From Nipponacmea schrenckii (lineage: Eukaryota; Mollusca; Gastropoda; Lottiidae), in the NCBI GenBank assembly GCA_030562195.1, contig JAUJPP010000005.1:8428826-8492825 (forward strand): DNA of 64,000 nt, in the 5' to 3' direction. The position numbers were made by a program, and so were the translations under genes. Below the pieces are notes generated by a model. The model was not told the DNA's origin. It did no database searches and was given only the letters and a program-made list of their open reading frames with translations. Below, piece after piece: positions 35,636 through 46,205 of the stretch (positions are counted from its first letter, which is position 1; each line of letters starts with the position of its first letter).

Positions 35636-36119
35636 CTTATGAAAATTGGATGGCTATTTCGTTTTATAAATTAAAAAAAGAACTTGTAATCTAATATAAA
35701 TGAGATGGGATAAACGTATACAAGTTAAGGAATATAATAGAGAACATAAACCAAAACTAGCTTAGTGGAATTGCAGGGTCCGCAAAACGCCTAGTTGAAA
35801 AGAATGCTATCAGTGACTCCGATACACACTTATTTTAAAATAGAAAATCTCTTACAACCCTGTAAGTGACACAAGTATAACTATGTTTAACTAATAATGA
35901 TATACTTACAGTTTAACGGTGTGCGAATATCAACTTATTCTACATAAATAACAGTTGGTAGCAGTTATATACTTTATATAAGGTCCTGGACCGACATCTT
36001 ACATTAAAGGGACTTGTCCACATTATAAACAGAGTTCACGTCTGTTCCATCTTCTGTTCAAAAACGTAGAACGTTAAATAGTACTTTATTTTATAATAAC
36101 AAGTCAGAAATATTTCAAA

Positions 36120-36475
36120 TTCATAACTTGTCATCTACCGACAACTACCTAGTTTGTGATATCAGTTAACTTCTCTTCTACCAACAACTACCTAGTTTGA
36201 GATATCAGATTCCACTGAAGAACGTTAACTTGTCATCTACCAACAACTACCTAGTTTGTGATATCAGGATCCACTGTAAGCGAACGTTAACTTGTCATCT
36301 ACCAACAACTACCTAGTTTGTGGTATCAGCATCCACTGAAGTGAACGTTAACTTGTCTCTCCAACAACTACCTAGTTTGATATCAGCATCCACTGAGCGA
36401 ACGTTAACCTTCATCTGCCAACAACTACCTAGTTGTTATCACATTCCTGGTAAGCAACTTAATGCATCTAAACAA
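36120..36475. repeat. Family E tandem repeat, 5-6 copies
   Basis: Same unit as 33875-34075 (aacttgtcatctaccaacaa, ctacctagtttgtgatatca), increasingly eroded to the right. Confidence 0.85.
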
Positions 36476-36650
36476 CTACCATGAATCAGCTATGGATAGA
36501 ACGGTTAATAATAGAATCATATAAACAGGAGTCGTTTAATCTTTATTCGCAATTGTGAAATGTCACTACGACTTACAAAGCTATCGATATAGTCATAATA
36601 AATAAGATTTAAACGACATACGTAAGCCGAGAACAAACAAAAAATATATT

Positions 36651-36690
36651 AATGCATAACACACTTCTTTAATAACAAGGCGCATAATAG
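36651..36690. mobile_element. Terminal fragment of a foldback element
   Basis: gcataacacacttctttaat followed by aacaaggcgcataata matches one arm of the foldback element at 42045-42232 (ggtataacacacttctttaa, taacaaggtacataac). A SINE starts immediately to its right. Confidence 0.65.
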
Positions 36691-36692
36691 AA

Positions 36693-36925
36693 ATGAATGG
36701 AGTTTTATGTCCTACTCGTTTGCACCTTAAGGGCTAATGAAGACGGGCAACGCCATGCAGTGTGCAATGGAGGGAATATTTGCCAGAACAGCGGTATTAG
36801 CCTACTCTTTTTGCGATTCCCAACTGTCGAGGGATTTTTAACGTACACAACCTGTAGCCCCCGGGGCCTCTGTTTATTGTCCCATCCGAACTACAAGACG
36901 CTTTCTACGTCAGAAGGTACATATT
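36693..36925 (-). mobile_element. SINE (about 230 bp, head missing)
   Basis: gaatggagttttatgtccta through gccatgcagtgtgcaatgga, cagaacagcggtattagcct and cctgtagcccccggggcctc to gacgctttctacgtcag, all in the order of the family. The tRNA-like head is absent. Confidence 0.9.
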
Positions 36926-37190
36926 AGCGGTACAGTTGTTGCTGTGGCCTACATGTGGCTATAAAAAAACCTGTGTTTTCTCTTATTATTCCACTTTTTA
37001 AGGGAGGAACTAATTTCTAACAAACATTAGATCAACTGATTGCATTGAGAAGTAGGTTGTTGACAACGAATCGAAGTTGGCCAAGGCCAAGCTCGCGTCT
37101 TATTCTACGTCCGGTTTAAGCGTGTTTCCGGTTCACATTGTAAACAAAACATTTGTGGTGAAATTTATGTGAATTCAACTCTCTCTTATA

Positions 37191-37751
37191 ATGGAAGGAG
37201 ACAAAAAAAGTACGTAGATTATAATATTCACGTCTGTTTCATAACAAGTTTACAAATAGTCCTCCTATCCAACTACTAGACCAAGTCAAAAGTAGAGACG
37301 AAAGGAGTTTCGCTTTGCTACACTGTCACTAGTTTATAACAGTGACTGGTTGACATGGTCAGGGACTAAAAAATATTCAAAATCAATCAATGTACATTGT
37401 AAATAGCGACTGAGTGCTTTAGGTTCAACATCCTCAAGGTAAACCATAGCCAGTGCTTCTGTAAGGTTTGACCAGCTTTGAATTTCAACTTATGACCCAA
37501 CCCTAGTCCCTAACAACTATAGTATAATACTTTTATTTACAGAGCCTGAATCTGTCATGGATTTGATGCAACAACTTCAAAAAGACATCCAAGGTTCTGA
37601 TTGGTTAAAACAAAACACCGCCGACCAATGGGCAAAAGATAATCCAGAGTTAGCAGCAGAATATCACAAAGCTGTGAATAAATCCAAAGAGCAGAGTTCT
37701 GCTTCCGCGACTAATGAGAATACATCGGACAAAGTTAACAAAGATTCCTGA
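37191..37751 (+). CDS. Small two-exon protein, 75 aa
   Basis: The first coding exon 37191-37209 (MEGDKK plus one base) ends at a GTACGT donor. The second exon 37543-37751 follows acceptor ttttatttacag in matching phase 1. The 75-residue product has no signal peptide or TM segment. It is acidic/basic and helical in appearance: MDLMQQLQKDIQGSDWLKQ, then QWAKDNPELAAEYHKAVNK, then a Ser/Asn/Lys-rich tail. Soluble and probably intracellular. I do not recognise the family. The short first exon and precise phase agreement argue for a real gene. Possible polyadenylation signals are weak near 37903 or canonical at about 38395. Confidence 0.65.
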
Positions 37752-37994
37752 TAGTTTTCATGACTCAACATTCCATTCGTTGACTCTATGGTGTCTGAAC
37801 CAGGTGTGTCGTCAAGTTTAAGGGATGAAAGTAAACCATAGTGTCTTGGATGTCTTGAGGTTCGGGTGGTTTCAAAATTCAATTTTCTGTTTTGTTATTA
37901 TCATAAAATTTGTTAAATTTTAGTGTCTGATTTTTTTTTGTTAAAAGGGAAGGGTGGGGGGATGTTGGCAAGTTGGAAGTATCACTTAAATTTC

Positions 37995-38265
37995 TAATAG
38001 GTTTTGCGATTTCCAACTGTCAAGGGGAAGTTTAACCAGCACAGCCTGTAGCAAATGGGGCCCCGGTTTATTGTCCCACTGATTAGAAACTCTGTCCCCC
38101 AGACTCGCATTCACTGACTAGGGTGAAACCGGGCTGAAAACTTCTGAAATCATCTTGGGTTGAACCTTGGATACTTAAGTTTGCTAGTAAGCATATAACC
38201 CACGACAGCTCGCTTCCTGTTTAGACAATTTCCCTCATGGCACACTGCAAGGCATAAGTATCATG
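37995..38265 (-). mobile_element. SINE body, with a small inverted piece at its right end
   Basis: gcgatttccaactgtcaagg, cagcctgtagcaaatggggc, gactcgcattcactgact and a decayed head lie on the minus strand up to about 38222. A short plus-orientation piece (caatttccctcatggcacac) follows to 38265. The arrangement suggests a rearrangement between two copies. Confidence 0.75.
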
Positions 38266-39035
38266 CATATCCCAATTAAATAGAATCCCTAATACATAGG
38301 TTATAGTTACACCCACTGTAAGAAAAATAACACTAATTCATAGACGAGCTATTTTTTATTATTTTGAAGTGAATATAAATTATTTCAGTGCAAAAATAAA
38401 GAAATAACAAAGATTATAACAGGATTAAATATAACAGAGAATCTTATCGAGGTTATGTAGAAATAACTGGGTTATTTTGATTCTGTGATGTGGCTGAAGG
38501 AAAAGGAGGTTTTGTTTTTAAAATCACAACCTTCGATTACACAAGGTGACAGTCTTGTCAGTACAGATTTGTCCCCCTTTTAAATACCTCTAAAAATAAC
38601 CAGTTTTATAATATCTATTCTCGACTCGATATAGAGTGTCAATCATCCTATTGACACACCCCTCTATATTCTATACAAACAAACTTGATGAGGATGAGTC
38701 TAGTCTAAAAACTCTGCAATCATTGTAAGTTTAAAGTATATTGTAATAAAGTGAAATAAAGAAAAGTAAATTAGAAATAACAGATCTTGAGATATTTAAA
38801 TGCTAATATTTTCAGCTAATGGGTGTCGGGACTCATATGGGTAAAAAGTTATAAATTATCACAATTTCATATATACCAGTTTTTCTCAATCCATCAGATT
38901 AAAAGGCAAGATAAAAACACTCGCTAAGTTTGGTCAACTGATGTTATATCAGCACTATAGGCAGTTATTCATATATAGCCACTTAAAAACAATTGCACTT
39001 CACCTATGGTAGAAGTCTCGACTTCTTGGAATGTG
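38266..39035. other. AT-rich non-coding stretch
   Basis: I see no gene. An AATAAA at about 38395 could serve the small plus-strand gene ending at 37751. Confidence 0.4.
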
Positions 39036-39039
39036 CTGG

Positions 39040-39420
39040 TCTAGGCCACGTTCACAATGGTCAAGCTGTTAATGAGTCTTATACCTTGACTACCATAGCC
39101 ATCTGTCTTGTTTCAGGGATGCATCATGGAAGCCATTCGATTTGTTTATACGCTAGCAAATATATCTTTCAGAGAACTCAAAAGAAAGCTGTGAGTACTA
39201 TCTTTCTATCAAGAGCTCTGATTGGCTGTAGTCACTGGCATAATCCAATCAAATATCTCTAATCAGTATTAAAGGAATAATGACTATCGTAGTCAAGGTA
39301 TAAGACAAATTTGTAATAGCATAACATTGTGAAGATGTGATACAAGAAAAGTGACTATTGCAGTCAAGGTGTAAGACAAACTTTGTAATAGCTTGACATT
39401 GTGAAGATGGCTCTTAGGTT
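39040..39420. repeat. Family A repeat copies in inverted arrangement
   Basis: gtcttataccttgactacca at 39078 is in the orientation of the 9380-9785 array. Two copies at 39280-39420 (agtcaaggtataagacaaat, taatagcttgacattgtgaa) are inverted, so the block is a diverged inverted repeat with a spacer of about 200 bp. Confidence 0.7.
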
Positions 39421-39761
39421 GGTCCTGATGTTTCAATGTGCTTTAGGCTATGAATGTTGGATCTTCTACCCTCTCAGGGGTGATAAGTGGAGGGTCTGGG
39501 AGGGGCTTATATTGACGTCTATTATAGTAATATATCTGACATAATATCTTTATTGTGTTAAGGATCTCTTCTTAATATATATCAATATAGACTCAGAAAT
39601 ATTAAAACAGAACCTGAAACAACTTGCTCAGAACTTCACACTGGGCTGTAAATAATTCATCTTTCCTTATTATTCCATTCAACCCAGCTCTAAATGGGTA
39701 CTGAATAAGTCATCTTTATTCCAGATGTAAATAGGTACAGATAATCCAGGAAAAATCTATA

Positions 39762-40238
39762 CAAGAGGTATTGACCAAGGACCAGCTGGTAGAAAGGATT
39801 CCTAACTGTGAACCGAAGTTGATATCCTTGTAAAATCAATACCAAGAGGTCTGACCAAGGACCAGCTGGTAGAAAGGATTCCTAACTGTGAACCAAGTTG
39901 TTATCCTTGTAAAATCAATACCAAGAGGTTTGACCAAGGACCAGCTGGTAGAAAGGATCCTTAACTGTGAACCTAAGTTGTTATCCTTGTAAAATCAATA
40001 CCAAGAGGTATGACCAAGGACCAGCTGGTAGAAAGGATCCTTAAATGTGAACCTAAGTTGTTATCCTTGTAAAATCAATACCAAGAGGTTTGACCAAGGA
40101 CCAGCTGGTAGAAAGGATCCTTAAATGTGAACCTAAGTTGTTATCCTTGTAAAATCAATACCAAGAGGTTTGACCAAGCACCAGCTGGTAGAAAGGATCC
40201 TTAACTGTGAACCTAAGTTGTTATCCTTGTAAAATATA
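39762..40238. repeat. 80-bp tandem repeat, 6 copies (family B)
   Basis: Units accaagaggtttgaccaagg, accagctggtagaaaggatc, cttaactgtgaacctaagtt and gttatccttgtaaaatcaat start at about 39762, 39841, 39920, 40000, 40080 and 40160. The array ends about 20 bp from the stop codon of the SLC66A1-like gene and so lies in its 3' UTR. Confidence 0.93.
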
Positions 40239-40257
40239 GATGTTTCAATATTGTTTG

Positions 40258-43200
40258 TTATAAAAAGGATACAGTAATATCTAGAATGATAATACCTAGA
40301 CTGCCGATGATCCAAGGTAGATGTTTAATAAGAAACTCTGTATCAATATTGCGGACTACTATAGCTAAACCATAAAATAGGTTCCCTAACACAGCAAACC
40401 AAAACATGAACTGTGAAAGACCTAAGGAAGACTGTAATTTATACTGAAAATAGTTTCAAATAAGATTATAGCATTTCTACATACTGCTTTAAACCGTTAC
40501 ACAAACTGGGCTTACACATACTGGGCTTACACATACTGGGCTTACACATACTGGGCTTACACAAACTGGGCTTACACATACTGGGCTTACACATACTGGG
40601 CTTACACAAACTGGGCTTACACATACTAGGCTTACACATACTGGGCTTACACAAACTGGCCTTACACATACTGGCCTTACACAACTGCTTACACAAAATG
40701 GCGTTACACAAACTAGCCTTACCAAAGCTGCCCTTTATTTTTCCCAGTTCAGTTCTATCTCCACCCCTCCCTTTCTTTCTATTTCAAAAAATAAGTAATA
40801 CCTACAGTGGTATATATTTGAGAAAATCTGGATCCTACATAAAAAACGGCTGATATAGAACCAATAATATAACCAGTCAATTCTACATTATTCTGAAATA
40901 AAATAAATAGAGTTTTACATCTTACTCTTCTACACCTAATAGGCTAATGAAGACAGGTAAGTTACCCAAGGTAATGCCATGCAGTGTGCAATGAAGGAAA
41001 TTGTGCCAGGATAGTGACACTAGCCTACTCTGTACAATATCCAACTGTCACAGCTTGTAGCACACAGGGTCTCAGTTTATTGTCCCATCAGAACAACTAG
41101 ACGCTTTTCTATGTCAGTCCCTCAGACCTGCATCACTGGCAAGGGGTAACCAAGCTGAAAAATGATCTCGACCTTTGCCTCAGCGAACAAGGATCTAACT
41201 CACTGATGATATCGGTGTCCCCGATACACATAAAATATTTAGAAAACTCTTTACAACTGTTTTTAGAGACCCTAGAGAAACTGATACCAGCCCAAGTCTT
41301 ACCTTAAACAGGTGCATATGTCCTAAATTAGATGATACCATTAACAAATTTCTACCAGTACTATGATGAGTATATATTGACTGTGGGGCAGGCATGCTAC
41401 CCAGGGGAGAGAACTGATGATATGTTTTAGCACCCCCCAATAAAAACAATCCACCCATACATAAAACAGTTTGAACATTAAACTCTTTCACAACTGAAAC
41501 GAAAACAGTCATCATTATAATATTCTCTTTCCCGATGTGGAAGTAGTTTTGAAATATTTAATTTTTGCAGTTGGATTTCATAGAAAATATTCAAAATATC
41601 TAGAAAACATAGGATTTGAACGACATTAATAAGTTGAGGGTAAATGAAATGAAGTGAATGGAGTTTTACGTTCTACTTTTCTGTACCTTATGGGCTAACG
41701 AAGACGGGCAACGCCATGCAGTGTGCAATGAGGGAAATTTTGCCAGGACAGCGGCATTAGCCTGCTCTTTTTCAATTTCCAACTGTCTAGGGATACTAAA
41801 CGTGCACAGCCTGTAGCACACGGGGTCTCGGTTTATTGTCCCATCCGAACGACTAGATGCTTTTTCCATGTCAGTCCCTCCGACCTGCATCACTGACAAG
41901 GGGAAACCGGGCTGAAAAATCCGAAAGTTCATCTCGACCTTTGCCGGGATTGAACCCGGGACCTTCAGGTTAGCGAGCAAGCGTCTAACCCACTGAGCCA
42001 CCGCGGCTCCTAAGTTGAGGGTAAATATTACAAGGAATACAAGGGAATAAATTATGGTATAACACACTTCTTTAATAACAAGGTACATAACATTCAACAC
42101 AATTTACGCATGTTGTTATCAGATGAAGATATGGGACAGTTTTTCATTTTCATCTGATAACGACATGTCTAACTTGTGCTGAAATATCATGTACCTTGTT
42201 ATTAAAGAAATGTGTTATACCATAATTTATTCTATAAAACAGGCATATTGTAATAACAAATAATTTCCTGAAATTCACAAAAATGGCTATTGTGACTTGT
42301 GCACAATGTACGAAAAAAATCTTCAACAAAAATTCGATAAAATTTTATCGAAAGATAAAATCACGCTTGGTGCAACAGGGAATTCGTAAACTTAAAACCC
42401 AAATGTAGTTAAGATAATCCTAAGTTAAGTGTTTGTGAAAAAGTGGCCTGGTGTTTAAAGATACAATATAAGCGAACCAACCTGGTTTTTTATTTTTAAT
42501 TCTGTAAGCTATATATTGACATAATAATATCGTATCTGAGGTAACATACCAAACAGCTACATAAATCTAAAATAGAAATTAAATCAGTGATAATTAATAT
42601 CATAAATTAACAATTAGTTAATCTAACAGTGAAATTCACCATCCATTTGATCAAGCACACGTTAGTCTGAAAAACGGAAAATTTTTACCTAATCTCCTTA
42701 AAAGCTATTATTTTGGGTATGGGAATGTATCTATGATGACAGTCAATAGATTTTCGTTTTGCTGAATATTTCAGATGAGTTTGTCAATAAGCCAGTTTGG
42801 AGTTTCGTATAGCACATGCGCCTTCATTCAAGGGAGGTAATTGTAAGAAAAACATGCTTATTGAATAAACAATGATTTTTTTTCAATTTTTCGACAATGA
42901 TGCTGGCGTTCAATTGGGAATCGATTTGTCGCGTTGTTGTACTTTCAACGACCAATTATCAGTTTCGACGATAATCGAAACGTCACCACATACCTGTATT
43001 TTTAACTGTTTGGTCAGTATCGAGCCTATTAAATTAGCTGAATCTCCCAAAAACCACTGAAACATGAGGAAGAAAGATATCCCTGCCATTCCATCTAAAT
43101 TTTTACAATTTTTTATCATTTGTCTGAAAAATAGAAAAAAATACATTAAATAACTCCTGTAATATAGTTACCATGGTAACATAATAATTAAATCAGGTTT

Positions 43201-43772
43201 CCTGTAAAAGGTGTTATATCACAAACACCAAAAGTAAATTCCAGGTAAGCTAGAACCTGAATTTGTTGTTCTTCAAACATTTCTTACTGATTCTGCAAAA
43301 GTAAGACAGAAAACTTGTATCAATCAAATATTTTAAATTGGATTTCCATTATTTTCAATCAAAGGATAAATCCATTATTTATGCATATCATTAGAGGTAC
43401 CGTAGCAGTAAGAGCAAATGCAACAAATAGTGGAACTGCGTTGATAAGGACGACAATTTTGTATCTGGTTAGTCTTCAATCAAATCAACTTGCAATACGA
43501 TACCAATAAAGGTACTAATCCTAGCTTCATACACTTTGTTTTTTTAAGTTGTAAAAGGAATTCCGATTTTTCGGAAAAACTTACGGAATCCCACAAGTCA
43601 TCCAGATAAACATAGATAAAAGTCCTAGATATGTTGAAGCAATTTCATTATCTGTGCTCACACAATCAGACATGATGTTCCAAATCCATGGCACTCCGTG
43701 TGTACAGTTTGGATCGCTACCGTTGGTTCCATTTGTAGAGTCTGCAAGGTGATAAACTGGATAGTAGAACAT
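40258..43772 (-). CDS. SLC66A1: SLC66A1/PQLC2-like lysosomal cationic amino-acid exporter
   Basis: Six exons join in phase: 43772-43585, 43123-42994, 42566-42482, 41493-41303, 40892-40806 and 40443-40258, giving 288 residues (human about 291). In vertebrates this seven-TM PQ-loop protein exports lysine, arginine and histidine from lysosomes. The N-terminus has N-glycosylation sequons (NGTNGSDPNCT) and the family-like start GVPWIWNIMSDC. The first PQ motif is CGIPQMIKNCKN (63-64), followed by FQWFLGDSANLIGS, matching the conserved GDSCNLIG block. Exon 3 gives IYVAVWYVTSDTILL, exon 5 GYIIGSISAVFYVGSRFSQI, exon 6 AVLGNLFYGLAIVVRN and HLPWIIGSLGIIILDI. The second PQ motif reads SQ rather than PQ. 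The protein stops soon after TM7 (DITVSFL), without the dileucine tail seen in human. A minus-strand AATAAA is at 39720-39715. One SINE tail sits at the exon 5 acceptor. Confidence 0.88.
40498..40712. repeat. 15-bp minisatellite, about 14 copies
   Basis: The unit is ctgggcttacacata, with aa/ta variants. It lies in the last intron of the SLC66A1-like gene. Because 15 is a multiple of three it leaves long Cys-rich open frames on the minus strand, which are artefacts. Confidence 0.95.
40905..41190 (-). mobile_element. SINE (head decayed) at the exon 5 acceptor
   Basis: The tail aatagagttttacatcttac at 40905 leads to gccatgcagtgtgcaatgaa, the gtcccatcagaacaactaga block and cctgcatcactggcaagggg. 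It lies in the SLC66A1-like intron, sense to the gene. The tail ends about 10 bp from the acceptor (tattttatttcag on the minus strand). Confidence 0.85.
41646..42010 (-). mobile_element. Full-length tRNA-derived SINE, 365 bp, with 16-bp target duplication
   Basis: Read on the minus strand it starts ggagccgcggtggctcagtg (box A tggctcagtggg), then box B gggttcaatcccgg, a conserved body and a 3' tail ctccattcacttcatttc. Perfect 16-bp duplications taagttgagggtaaat flank it at 41630-41645 and 42011-42026. It is the reference copy for this window and a recent insertion. Located in the intron between exons 4 and 3 of the SLC66A1-like gene, sense to it. It encodes no protein and would depend on a LINE for movement. 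Confidence 0.95.
42045..42232. mobile_element. Foldback/MITE element, 188 bp
   Basis: The left arm begins gaataaattatggtataaca and the right arm ends tgttataccataatttattc. The arms pair for about 85 bp with few mismatches around a short centre near 42138. Half of one arm recurs at 36651. Located just beside the full-length SINE. Confidence 0.85.
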
Positions 43773-44394
43773 TGTTGAATAATTTAGCTAACGCAAGTTA
43801 GCCGTTTTTCTATTCTTTTTTTTTAAAATAAATATCACAAGTTCAACATGATTTTTAGCAGTGGGGTAATTCTTATCTCTTGCCTGAAATGTAAAATGAT
43901 ACAATGACAAATAATACAAATAAACAGTCGGAAATATTTGTTGTTTGAAGTGCTGAAGAAATGACCTCTATTATACAAACAAATGTTGTTAAAACTTCCA
44001 AAAGGACAAGTCAGAGAAGCTCAAAACATGACTCGACTCGTGATCACAATAAAAGTGTGACGGAAATCAATATTTCAAGTCGAGAGAGATTATCTTAAAA
44101 TTTAATTGCGATTCAAAAATATTGACTTACAAAAAGATTCTCTTAAATCTCGCTTCAAAGAAGTATTTTTCATCAGTTTTACCCTCTCAATGTGGCCAAA
44201 CCTGTGGCTGATGTGATAACACTTTCAATATTTTTCAAATGATAAAAAATCCCCCCAAAACAAGAGACTACTCACCTGTCAAGTGTCAAACTATTTTTGG
44301 TGTGTTTTGTTTTCAAGTCAGCTGACTTTGAGACTTTTCTCGCCTCACTGATTGAAAACCAGGTCTAAGGTAGATAACTACTCATCATATCCAC
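43773..44394. other. 5' flank of the SLC66A1-like gene
   Basis: AT-rich; the minus-strand promoter should lie here. No other gene or repeat was recognised. Confidence 0.4.
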
Positions 44395-44700
44395 GACTCG
44401 GACCACATCTGTTTCCATGTTAAATCACAAAATTCAACCTTCCATAACTATTTCCAGTAATCTCGTGGAGAACTTTCCAATATGTCACATGAAAGCCTGG
44501 CCAATACTTGGTTTGTGTACAAAATTTCAATATAGCATGACCATGAAAATTTTGAACTATTCAAAATCAAAGCAGACGACATTTTATCAACATCCGCTTG
44601 ACTGTTACTGCACACAAAATCAATATTTTTAGAAAAAACCTTCCGCTAATTAAATTTCTCATTATCTCAGAAATTCTGAAAGAAAATGCAAACTAGAATT
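44395..44700 (+). mobile_element. Broken copy of dispersed repeat family D
   Basis: About 300 bp matches 26291-26600 in inverted orientation, for example gtggagaactttccaatatg, tcacatgaaagcctggccaa, catccgcttgactgttactg and ctcattatctcagaaattct. The frame open at 26291-26650 is interrupted here. Confidence 0.75.
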
Positions 44701-44772
44701 GCTTACAATTATGAACGTATTTCGAGAGCCTTAAAATATTATGTAGGCTAAATTTGCAATTACCTACATCTA

Positions 44773-45023
44773 GACAATATATTGAATATCATTTGACCTA
44801 GTTTTCAAAGTCATAAAATAATTAGGTCACACCTTCCGTAACGGTTAATGATGGCGAAAATATGAAAATTATCAATTTTTGCTGTATTTAAGTACACTTA
44901 TCTCTATGAATTTTTAAGTAAGCCAAATTAAAAAATATCTACTCGTAGACAATATATTGAATATTATTTGACCTAATTTTCAAGGTCATAGATTAAGTGG
45001 GTCACACCTTCCGTACCCGTTAA
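44773..45023. repeat. About 174-bp spaced direct repeat, 2 copies
   Basis: agacaatatattgaatatca, tttgacctagttttcaaagt and gtcacaccttccgtaacggt at 44773-44850 recur at 44947-45023 with few changes. Confidence 0.8.
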
Positions 45024-46205
45024 AGTGACCTAATTTTGAAAAAAATCGAAATTTAAATAATTCGAAAGAAAATACGAAATTTGAAAATCGGTCTCCAAGA
45101 AAAGGTAGATAATGATCCATTGTATCTATGTGCTAAATTTCATCAAAATCGGTCTATCAGTAGTGTCTGAATTTCGGATTTAAGAATTGTAACGAAAATT
45201 CAAAATGGCGGCCGATATGGCAGCTTGACCTAATTATTTAGGTCAAATCAATTACTATTGACAAGTTATTTATAAAACAGTTTTCACTTTTCACCTAGCA
45301 GTTATAGACCGGAAGTTACGTAATTACGTCATTTGAGGCTAAACCGAAAGTGGAATTTTTTTTTCACATTATTTCAAAAATTATAAACATATCGCCTATC
45401 AACTGGTAAAGTTTCAAAATTTTACCATTTATATTAAAGGAGAAATCACGGTCTGAAATTTTTGCCGATGACCCTTGAATATTGAATTGCAAATCGTGGG
45501 TAAAATATTTAACCTAATTGCATAAAACCTATAATTGTTACTTGACAAATACATTGAAGTTTTCAAATCTGAAAATCCGGTCAAAATCGAACTGAAAATA
45601 AACTTGCTAAAGCAAAAAAACCTGAACTTCCGGTTCTCACTTCCTGTCAGAGATAGAACTTCCGGTTTTGTTTTATTTGATAATAGAAATCATTCTAAGA
45701 TAAACTGTAGATTTAGAATTTCTGCACCATTTACCAGTTTGTCTGCAAACTCATCCAAGAATTACAAAAAAAAAAAAAAAAAAAAATAAAATAAAATAAT
45801 CCGAACGATTACAATACGTTTTCGCCAAAGTCGAAATACGTAATTAAGACATCAAATTCCAAATCTAGACCAAAAAATAGCCAAAAATGGACATGCAAAA
45901 ACCCCCCAAAGGAAGGGAGAAAGAGGATTTCTAAATATAGAATGGACTAAATTCGATCATTAGCATAAAGAAAGAAAAGAAAAGAAAATGTGAATTCTGA
46001 GTCCGTGTTAAACTCGATACCAAATGACAGTCATTTCATTTAAAAGGTAAGATCTTAGAGCTAGATAGAGCTGGAAATATGGGGAAAAAAGTAGGCATAC
46101 CGTTGCCCTCACAAAAATTTGACCAGATTTGACCCAGATCTGACTCCCCGGGTATTTATTTTGACCCTACTGGTTTGAAGTTTTCTAATGCGCTACTTCA
46201 CTATT
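45024..46205. other. Repeat-derived non-coding stretch
   Basis: Contains sentence-like repeats with aaatttcatcaaaatcggtc and aaaatggcggccgatatgg, typical of dispersed non-coding elements, an A22-type tract near 45768 and a family core ctatcaactggtaaag near 45395. No gene seen. Confidence 0.4.

Larger units (their letters stand above)
34480..36625 (-). repeat. Segmental duplication unit 2 (about 2.1 kb)
   Basis: Tandem direct partner of 32345-34315. An extra 37-bp duplication (acgtgcattctgacagaaga) lies in the 3' UTR, a minisatellite has expanded in the coding intron, and the promoter side lacks about 90 bp present in unit 1. Confidence 0.85.

Noticed and set aside
40466..40725. Long Cys/Pro/Lys-repeat open frames (CKPSM and CVSPV repeats) on the minus strand
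   Set aside because: They are translations of a 15-bp minisatellite inside an SLC66A1-like intron; two frames are open at once, as expected of the repeat.
41941..42010. A genuine tRNA gene on the minus strand
   Set aside because: It is the head of the full-length SINE with target duplications on both sides.
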